The notes below the pieces were generated by a model. That model saw only the letters and a program-made list of their open reading frames with translations. It ran no database searches and was not told the origin of the DNA. From an uncultured Collinsella sp. (lineage in GTDB: Bacteria; Actinomycetota; Coriobacteriia; Coriobacteriales; Coriobacteriaceae), in the NCBI GenBank assembly GCA_900543845.1, contig UQTD01000072.1, positions 1-8,434 on the forward strand: a stretch of DNA of 8,434 bases. The letters run 5' to 3'. Below, piece after piece: positions 1-5,286 of the stretch. The first letter of the stretch is position 1. Each line of letters starts with the position of its first letter. The position numbers and the translations under genes were made by a program.

Positions 1-98
1 ACTTTCGAGAACTCGTGCAGGCGGTTCAGGCCGCGTACGTCCTTGCCGTAGGAGCCTGCCTCGCGGCGGAAGCACTCGGTGTAGGCGCAGTTCTTGAT
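1..98 (-). other. serS: Seryl-tRNA synthetase motif 2-like segment at window edge
   Basis: Residues 184-215 of the frame read IKNCAYTECFRREAG, then SYGKDVRGLNRLHEFSK. This is the class II aminoacyl-tRNA synthetase motif 2 in its seryl-tRNA synthetase form (FRREAGS, then RGL-x-R-x-H-x-F). The FRRE arginine normally contacts ATP and seryl-adenylate. The N-terminal coiled-coil arm and motif 1 of SerRS are missing: only about 40 residues separate this segment from NuoC-like sequence. The segment is therefore an internal fragment, not a functional enzyme, as far as the window shows. It would extend beyond position 1. Confidence 0.7.
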
Positions 99-647
99 GG
101 CGTCGCCGGTGGCGTTGAACTGGATCTGGCCGGTGACGGCATTCTCGTAGGTCAGCGTCCACAGGGCTGCGGCCACGTCCACGGAGGTCATGTCAGCGCC
201 CTTGGCCTCGGCAGCGGCACGGACCTTCATGGCCTTCTCGCGCGCAGCCTTCACCTCGGGCGTGATAACGCTCATGGGTTCGGCAGTCGAGACCTGGTAG
301 AAAAAGCCCTTAAAGTCGAGCTGCATGTCGGTGATGGCAAGTCCAAATAGGTCGTGGGCCTCATTTTCAAACGGGAACACCGCGGGGTAATACGAGCTGA
401 TGGACGGAATCTCCTGGCACTGGTCGATGCCCTCAACCACCAGGTTCTCAATCGCATAGCTGCCGTCCTGAGCGATCCGCTCCTGAGCAGCACGAACGTT
501 GATAAACGTATAGACCAGGCGATACGATCCGTCGTCCACACAGCGCTCGGCGTGCATTTGCACAAAGCGCGCGCCGACGCCCTTGAGCGCCTGGACATGC
601 GACAGGAGCTCGTCGATCCCGACGGTGGTATAGATTGCCTTTTGCAT
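1..647 (-). CDS. NuoC/EchD-like hydrogenase (complex I 30 kDa) subunit, 3' end cut by window and apparently chimeric
   Basis: Residues 1 to about 140 resemble the NuoC / EchD / HycE N-terminal family, the hydrophilic subunit that joins the NuoB-like subunit to the catalytic large subunit. The family signature is FPFENEAHDLFGL at residues 91-103. The ATG at 647 overlaps the TAA of the upstream gene (TAATG). A strong AAGGAGG lies 7 nt before it, inside the last codons of that gene, so the start is well supported and translation is probably coupled. The frame stays open to the window edge (215 codons). After about residue 145 it no longer looks like NuoC: residues 145-186 resemble a LivK-type solute-binding protein and residues 184-215 resemble seryl-tRNA synthetase. 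Small NuoC-like subunits often end in a charged Ala/Lys tail near here, so the true gene may stop soon after residue 145. The N-terminal call is firm. The C-terminal part is probably not native. Confidence 0.75.
   Translation of the reverse strand, partial: MQKAIYTTVGIDELLSHVQALKGVGARFVQMHAERCVDDGSYRLVYTFINVRAAQERIAQDGSYAIENLVVEGIDQCQEIPSISSYYPAVFPFENEAHDLFGLAITDMQLDFKGFFYQVSTAEPMSVITPEVKAAREKAMKVRAAAEAKGADMTSVDVAAALWTLTYENAVTGQIQFNATGDAIKNCAYTECFRREAGSYGKDVRGLNRLHEFSK
93..215 (-). other. LivK-like (branched-chain amino acid binding protein) segment inside the preceding frame
   Basis: Residues 145-186 of the NuoC-like frame include VTGQIQFNATGDAIKN. This resembles the C-terminal region of periplasmic LivJ/LivK-type binding proteins, where a VTG-x-I-x-F-(D/N)-x-x-GDA-x-K pattern is common. 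The preceding helix-like stretch ending in AALWTLTYE also fits that family. No signal peptide or other part of such a protein is present. The identification is from remembered family patterns, not an alignment. The segment is in frame with its flanks, which a join through a short shared sequence would explain. Confidence 0.45.
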
Positions 648-1264
648 TACTCGGCCTCCTTTGCAGCGACGGGCGTCTCAGCAGGTGCGTCGCCAGCGGC
701 GGGCGCGGCGGGCTTCTCGGCAGGCGCGTCACCGGCACCGTCAGCCCCGGCCCCCGCAGCCACAAACCCGTCCTCGCCCAGCTCAACGCCACCGTCCCAG
801 GTTGCGGCACCGCCCACGGTGAGCGGGTCACCGCCAGCACGCATCACGGCCTCCTTCTGGTCCAGGATGCCGCACGCCTCCACAATGGCATCGATTACGG
901 TCTCGGGGCGAATGGCGCACCCGGGCGCGTACACGTCCACGGGAATCGCGCGGTCCACGCCGCCGATCACGTTGTAGGCATCGCGGAACACGCCGCCCGA
1001 ACACGCGCAGATGCCGCAGGCCACCACGCACTTGGGCTCGAGCATCTGGCTGTAGATCTGGCGCACGACGGGCAGGTTCTGGGCATTGACCGACCCCGTC
1101 ACCAAAAAGATATCCGCATGCTTGGGGTTGCCGGTGTTGACCACGCCAAAGCGCTCCGCATCAAACAGTGGCGTGAGCGAGGCCAGCACCTCGATATCGC
1201 ATCCGTTGCAGCTCGAGCCGTCGTAATGAATAACCCACGGCGAGCGCGACATTTTATGATCCAT
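647..1264 (-). CDS. NuoB/EchC/HycG-like [4Fe-4S] subunit of a group 4 hydrogenase-type complex
   Basis: This 205-residue protein belongs to the NuoB / hydrogenase small-subunit family, which carries the [4Fe-4S] cluster nearest the active site and passes electrons to or from the NuoC/D-type subunits on the cytoplasmic face of the membrane arm. Likely ligands are C19 and C22 (SSCNGCDIE), C86 (in CGICACSGG) and C116 (YAPGCAIRPE). The first pair is spaced CxxC, as in Ech, Hyc and Hyf hydrogenases. True complex I NuoB has adjacent cysteines, so this is hydrogenase-type. Residues from about 160 to 205 form a low-complexity Ala/Pro/Glu/Gly tail, longer than the family core needs. The ATG at 1264 has an AGGAGG 8 nt upstream that overlaps the TAG stop of the fused membrane subunit. 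The TAA stop overlaps the next start. An internal ATG (codon 5) is a weaker alternative. Confidence 0.88.
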   Translation of the reverse strand: MDHKMSRSPWVIHYDGSSCNGCDIEVLASLTPLFDAERFGVVNTGNPKHADIFLVTGSVNAQNLPVVRQIYSQMLEPKCVVACGICACSGGVFRDAYNVIGGVDRAIPVDVYAPGCAIRPETVIDAIVEACGILDQKEAVMRAGGDPLTVGGAATWDGGVELGEDGFVAAGAGADGAGDAPAEKPAAPAAGDAPAETPVAAKEAE

Positions 1265-1276
1265 GGATGCCGCCTC

Positions 1277-4159
1277 CTAAATAAATACGTCGACGAGGAT
1301 GGGCATAAGGTTGAGCAGGCCAAACACCAGCGCCACGCCCCAGCCGAGCTTAAAGCAGCTGCGCCAGGTGCTGCGGGCGAAGGTGTTATCGATCAGCACC
1401 TCGACAAAGTACGTCGCAGCCATCACGACCAGGGCGACCACCCAGCTCACCGGGTTGTCCCAGACAAAGAACATGCCCACCCACATCAAAAACAGCGCGG
1501 TCTCGCACCAGTGCATAAGGGTCATCTTGGCCAGCGTGCCGCCGCTCATCTCGGTGGCGACGCCCTGGACAATCTCCTGATGCGCGTGATGCGAATACGA
1601 AAGGTCAAACGGCGACTTGCGCAGCTTGATGGTGAGCACCGCGAGCAGCGCGAGGAAAATGGGCGCGCTGTACACAATGATGGGGGCCGACTGCCCCGTC
1701 ACGGCGATGGAATCGAAGCTATCGGTGGCAAGGTACAGGCCCACGCTCATCAGCAGAACGGCGGGCTCGTAACTCATAACCTGCAGCAGCTCGCGATCGG
1801 CACCAACCTGGGCAAACGGGCTTTGCGTCGAGGCGGACGCCAGCACCACAAAAATCGCGGCGAGCGTCACCATAAAGGCGCACAACAGCGTGTTGGAGCC
1901 CGACACAAAGATGCCGCCGCCCACGACGGTAAAGATGAGCGCGCACGCCATGTAGGTATCGTCCATGGTGTTTACGCTGGCAGGGGCCTTGCGCAGCAGC
2001 TTGGCAACGTCGTAGAAGGGCTGCAGCAAGCGCGGGCCCACGCGACCTTGCATACGGGCGGACAGCTTACGGTCAAGGCCGTCAATCAAGCCGCCCACAA
2101 GCGGCGCCAGCAAGGCAAACGCCACGGTGCCAATAAAAATGCCCACGACGCCCGAGCCCTCGAAATACTTACCGCGCAGCACCGAGGGCGCGCTCATGGC
2201 AAGCCGCTCGGGCCCAATCCACGCGCAACACAGCAGCGCAAACAAGATAATGCTGCAGCACACGACGCTACCCGCGGGGCTAATACGCTTCTCGCCAAGG
2301 GCGTCCTCCGAGTACCAATTGCGCTTTTCGGCCTTCACCTCGTGTCCCATCGAGCCGCGGAAATGGCGATATTTGTCGGTTCCCACGCCCGAAAGGTACA
2401 CGTTGACGTGCGGCTTATTGCTCACGCGGAATGAAGTCAGCAGCACCACGGCGATAAACGCCACGATAACCACCATCAGATACATGGCGTCCTTGCCGAT
2501 AACGTACGGCACGCGGCCAAACACCATGGCCAAGTAAGGCGACACCAGGCCGCTCGAGATAACCGGGAACGCCACGCAGCACAGAATCAGCAGCGCGGCG
2601 ATGGTGTTGAGGGCCATCCATTCGGTCTTATGGACATTGACCTCAACGTTTTGAGCCGTGGGATCGACGCCCGAAAGCTTGGCAAGCCACTTGCCCCAGA
2701 AGTAAAACGTCGCGGCCGAGCCAAAGGCAAGCACCATGATCATGAGCACGTTGCCGGTCTGCGCGAACGCCACCAGGGCGCCCCACTTGGACACGAGCAT
2801 GCCAAACGGCGCCACAAACATGCCCATAATGCCCAGCATCATCAGGCGCGTCAGGTGCGGCATGCGGCTGAACATACCGTCCATGTCCTCGATATTGCGG
2901 CTGCCGATATGATGCTCGGCCGTGCCCACGCACAGGAACAGCAGCGACTTTGCCACCGTGTGGAACAGGATTAGGAAGATGGCCGCCCATACGGCCTCGG
3001 GCGCGCCGACGCCCAGGCAGGCACTGATGAGGCCCAGGTTGGAGATGGTGGAGTACGCGAGCACACGTTTGGCGTTGCTCTGCGAGATGGCCATGAGGGC
3101 AGCGAGCAAAAACGTGATGGCACCCACACTCGTGACCATAAAGCCGGTCACGGGATAGATGGCATAGAGCGGGCTCAGCTTGACCATGAGGAACACGCCG
3201 GCTTTGACCATGGTGGACGAGTGCAGCAGGGCGCTCGTGGGCGTGGGGGCAACCATGGCACCGAGCAGCCAGGTATGGAACGGCATCTGCGCGGCCTTGG
3301 TAAGGGCGGCGAGCGACAGCAGAATGACCGGCATCACCAGCAGCGCGGATTGCGCGGTTCCGGCGCCGGAAAGCTCGATCATGCCCGAGATGGTCAGCGG
3401 CATGCCGTTAACGTGCAGGTACATGAGTCCGGCCAAAAACGCGATGCCGCCCAGCATGTTGAGAATGATCTGGGTAAAGGCGTTCTTGATGGCCTCGGGC
3501 GTGCGCGTATAGCCAATCATAAGGAACGAGCACACGGTGGTGATTTCCCAGCCGCAGAATAGCCACTCAAGGTTGTCGCTCGTCACGATGACGAACATGG
3601 CCGAGAGGAACAGGAACATGAGCGCCAGGAACTGTGGGCGACGGTCGGGCGCGGTCTGCCCGCGCAGCGCGGCCTCGTGCTCGTCATGGGCCTGGAAGTC
3701 CTTCATGTAGCCCAGGGCATACACGCAGATAAGGCTGCCGACGATGCCGACGGCGAGAACCATGATCACGCTCATGTAGTCCAGGTAGAGCGGGGTGGCG
3801 GTGACGGCTTCGGTCGCGGGCAGCGTCATGGCTGCAAAGGCGAGCGAGCCCACCAGCTGGACTATGCCGAGCACCGTGGTGAGCGCGTTCCTATATTTGT
3901 ACGCGTTGTACAGGATGACGGCGCACAGGATGACATCGATGGCGGAGCTGATGATGGAGAGCACGTGCGAGGCGCCGGGGGCAACCTCAAAGCTCTGCGG
4001 ACCCGTGCCAAAAAACATGACGGCGACTACAACTGTCACCGCCATAATAATGCCGGAGCCTATGAGCCCCACCGCATCGCGGGCGCGGTCACCGCCCGCG
4101 AACAGCATGCCCAGTGCCGGTACCAGCGGAAACAGGGTAAGGAAATACAGTAGCGTCAT
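1277..4159 (-). CDS. Fused HyfB/EchA (NuoL-like) and HyfC/EchB (NuoH-like) membrane subunit
   Basis: This 960-residue, almost wholly hydrophobic protein appears to join two membrane subunits that are normally separate. Residues 1 to about 580 are a NuoL/M/N-type proton or sodium antiporter module, with the conserved glutamate in CGWEIT (E205), TKAAQMPFHTWL (K288, H295), HSSTMVKAG (K319) and FHTVAKS (H400, K404). Residues from about 580 to 660 form a hydrophilic linker plus one membrane helix. Residues from about 660 to 960 are a NuoH/EchB module: RMQGRVGPRLLQPFYDVAKL at 702-721, then acidic E790 and E798, then SHHAHQEIVQGVATEMSG at 856-873, which is the hydrogenase-type form. HycC plus HycD of E. 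coli total about 915 residues, so both parts are full length. GGGGGAG lies 7 nt before the ATG. It is the first gene of the operon and would couple electron transfer to ion pumping. Confidence 0.9.
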   Translation of the reverse strand: MTLLYFLTLFPLVPALGMLFAGGDRARDAVGLIGSGIIMAVTVVVAVMFFGTGPQSFEVAPGASHVLSIISSAIDVILCAVILYNAYKYRNALTTVLGIVQLVGSLAFAAMTLPATEAVTATPLYLDYMSVIMVLAVGIVGSLICVYALGYMKDFQAHDEHEAALRGQTAPDRRPQFLALMFLFLSAMFVIVTSDNLEWLFCGWEITTVCSFLMIGYTRTPEAIKNAFTQIILNMLGGIAFLAGLMYLHVNGMPLTISGMIELSGAGTAQSALLVMPVILLSLAALTKAAQMPFHTWLLGAMVAPTPTSALLHSSTMVKAGVFLMVKLSPLYAIYPVTGFMVTSVGAITFLLAALMAISQSNAKRVLAYSTISNLGLISACLGVGAPEAVWAAIFLILFHTVAKSLLFLCVGTAEHHIGSRNIEDMDGMFSRMPHLTRLMMLGIMGMFVAPFGMLVSKWGALVAFAQTGNVLMIMVLAFGSAATFYFWGKWLAKLSGVDPTAQNVEVNVHKTEWMALNTIAALLILCCVAFPVISSGLVSPYLAMVFGRVPYVIGKDAMYLMVVIVAFIAVVLLTSFRVSNKPHVNVYLSGVGTDKYRHFRGSMGHEVKAEKRNWYSEDALGEKRISPAGSVVCCSIILFALLCCAWIGPERLAMSAPSVLRGKYFEGSGVVGIFIGTVAFALLAPLVGGLIDGLDRKLSARMQGRVGPRLLQPFYDVAKLLRKAPASVNTMDDTYMACALIFTVVGGGIFVSGSNTLLCAFMVTLAAIFVVLASASTQSPFAQVGADRELLQVMSYEPAVLLMSVGLYLATDSFDSIAVTGQSAPIIVYSAPIFLALLAVLTIKLRKSPFDLSYSHHAHQEIVQGVATEMSGGTLAKMTLMHWCETALFLMWVGMFFVWDNPVSWVVALVVMAATYFVEVLIDNTFARSTWRSCFKLGWGVALVFGLLNLMPILVDVFI

Positions 4160-4199
4160 ACCATCACTCCCCCATGCAAAAACGCTGCAATTGTTTAAC

Positions 4200-4252
4200 G
4201 TTATAGCTCAATTGAGGAGTAGCAGCGGCAGGTTTTCGGTCAACTGGGGAGT
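4200..4252 (-). promoter_or_regulatory. Candidate promoter and direct-repeat region of the hydrogenase-type operon
   Basis: On the minus strand TATAAC (4205-4200, five of six -10 bases) lies 40 nt before the ATG at 4159, but I see no convincing -35 box at 16-18 nt. Upstream are two direct copies of a 13-base word: TCAATTGAGGAGT at 4208-4220 and TCAACTGGGGAGT at 4240-4252 (11 of 13 identical, starts 32 bases apart). They could be sites for a regulator. The rest of the 250 bases between this gene and the terminator at 4410 shows nothing I can name. Confidence 0.3.
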
Positions 4253-4409
4253 TTTAGGCGTACGGGGCAAGGGCGTGTCCGCTTTGGAGCAGAGAGGCGA
4301 CGCTCCCCCTATTGCAGCGATGGGCGCGCGGGCACTGCACGCGGTTTATTGGCCACTTTGAAGGATGTCCCGATAGGCACGCGGCGATCCGAAAAGTTGG
4401 CACGGCAAG

Positions 4410-4432
4410 AAAAATGCGCCCCCGTGGGCGCA
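4410..4432 (-). terminator. Rho-independent terminator of the HTH gene
   Basis: On the minus strand TGCGCCC, loop ACGG, GGGCGCA form a perfect 7-bp GC-rich stem followed by five T. It begins 12 nt after the TAG stop at 4445, so the HTH gene is monocistronic and no partner frame follows it. Confidence 0.85.
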
Positions 4433-4444
4433 CCATCCCGTTCG

Positions 4445-4849
4445 CTATTCCGCCTTTTTAACGCGCGGCTTGCGACCCCGCGGCTTATCGACCAGCGCCG
4501 CCTCGCCGCCGTCGCGGTACAGGCGACACCAAGCCTTGACCGAAGACTCGCTGGGAATCTTGTGCTTGATCATGGCCTCGCGAACCGTCAGGCCGTTTTC
4601 CAGACGGTCCTTAACCACGGCGAGCTTAACGTCGTACGAATAGGTGTGATGACGAGCGCCCGCATTGAGCACGGCGTCGGCACCGCCCACGGCATATGCA
4701 CGGGCCCACTGACGAGCCGTGGCCTGGGGAATGCCAAGCTTTGCGGCGAGGGCGCGGTGACCGACCCCCTCTTGGAGGATCTCGACGGCGCGCTGCCTAA
4801 CCTCGGGCGCATGCGTGCGAGTCCTAGTTGCTTCCGACATACCTGCCAC
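4445..4849 (-). CDS. Stand-alone double helix-turn-helix protein, IS3/IS150 OrfA-like
   Basis: This 134-residue basic protein has two consecutive HTH modules. Residues about 16-62 (EVRQRAVEILQEG ... LGIPQATARQWARAY) and about 72-121 (VKLAVVKDRLENG ... SSVKAWCRLYRDGGEAAL) follow the HTH_28/HTH_29 pattern of the DNA-binding OrfA of IS3-family elements such as IS150. The tail PRGRKPRVKK at 123-132 is AT-hook-like and should add DNA contacts. No DDE transposase frame follows, a terminator sits 12 nt after the stop, and I see no terminal inverted repeats, so it is either an IS remnant or an OrfA-type protein kept as a DNA-binding regulator. The listed start is GTG with AAGG 7 nt upstream. An ATG three codons in (4840) is possible but its AGG is too close. 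Function is unknown. Confidence 0.7.
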   Translation of the reverse strand: MAGMSEATRTRTHAPEVRQRAVEILQEGVGHRALAAKLGIPQATARQWARAYAVGGADAVLNAGARHHTYSYDVKLAVVKDRLENGLTVREAMIKHKIPSESSVKAWCRLYRDGGEAALVDKPRGRKPRVKKAE

Positions 4850-5171
4850 TTCTTAGCCTTAACCGTTAATCTGCTTTCTTACGTGCACGCTAGATAGTAG
4901 CATTTTGCTGTTTGCTCAAAGTAGTTAATTAAAATAGACGCGGCGTTATCTGGGCATTTGACACCTATTTACGACATTTCTTTATCGATTATTTACGCTG
5001 GTAGCTAGCTCGCAGCTAATCGTCATTCGTTTGCCAACAAAATTGACATCTCTTTATGTCCTTTGGTCTAGAGGGAATAATTATTAACCCCTCCCCCAAT
5101 AATTTTGAGCGGCCTGCAGGGCAGTGACGCCTCACTCCTCATGATTACCGCGCATTGCCATCCACCCGAGC
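4850..5171. other. AT-rich intergenic region without a recognisable gene
   Basis: These 322 bases are clearly richer in A and T than the flanking genes and contain no convincing coding frame; the longest minus-strand frame I checked by hand (24 codons, ATG near 5142) has no support. They hold the HTH promoter candidate, two exact TTGACA words on the plus strand (4958-4963 and 5043-5048) without good -10 partners, two copies of ATTTACG (4967 and 4991) and the 10-base palindrome AATAATTATT at 5076-5085. Confidence 0.5.
4891..4919 (-). promoter_or_regulatory. Weak sigma70-type promoter candidate for the HTH gene
   Basis: On the minus strand TTGAGC (4919-4914) and TATCTA (4896-4891) are separated by 17 bases and lie about 41 bases before the GTG start. 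The match is four of six and three of six bases, so this is only the best candidate in the region. Confidence 0.3.
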
Positions 5172-5214
5172 AAAACAAAAAGGACGGGACCTGCTGCGCT
5201 TGCAGACCCCGCCC
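5172..5214 (-). terminator. Rho-independent terminator of the OYE-type oxidoreductase gene
   Basis: On the minus strand GGGCGGGGTCTGC (5214-5202), loop AAGCGCA and GCAGGTCCCGTCC (5194-5182) make a 13-bp stem containing three G·U-type pairs, followed by TTTTTGTTTTG. It lies about 70 nt after the stop codon of the oxidoreductase, downstream of another hairpin. The wobble pairs form only in minus-strand RNA, which fixes the direction. Confidence 0.85.
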
Positions 5215-5233
5215 CGGTTGAAACCCGATGGGA

Positions 5234-5279
5234 CGCGGCCAGGCGAGGCGGATCCGTGCTACCGCCCCGCCTGGCCGCG
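5234..5279 (-). repeat. Long inverted repeat (18-bp hairpin) just after the oxidoreductase stop codon
   Basis: On the minus strand CGCGGCCAGGCG is matched by CGCCTGGCCGCG (12 perfect pairs). The stem continues through one G·U pair and GGCGG/CCGCC, giving an 18-bp stem with the 10-base loop TAGCACGGAT. It starts 7 nt after the stop and has no T-run, so it is not a classical terminator by itself. It probably shields the 3' end of the mRNA or acts with the following terminator. The single imperfect pair is G·U in minus-strand RNA but A·C in plus-strand RNA, so it suits the minus transcript. Confidence 0.75.
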
Positions 5280-5286
5280 AAGTTAA

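Noticed and set aside
635..2434. Long plus-strand open frame opposite the NuoB-like and fused membrane genes
   Set aside because: It has the same antisense shadow composition, no domains, and conflicts with two well-supported genes.
4254..4436. 60-codon minus-strand frame between the HTH gene and the operon
   Set aside because: It overlaps the terminator hairpin, has no family resemblance and no ribosome binding site, and would read through the promoter region.
4400..5160. Complete IS3-family insertion sequence
   Set aside because: Only an OrfA-like frame is present. I found no OrfB, no frameshift site, no terminal inverted repeats and no target duplication.
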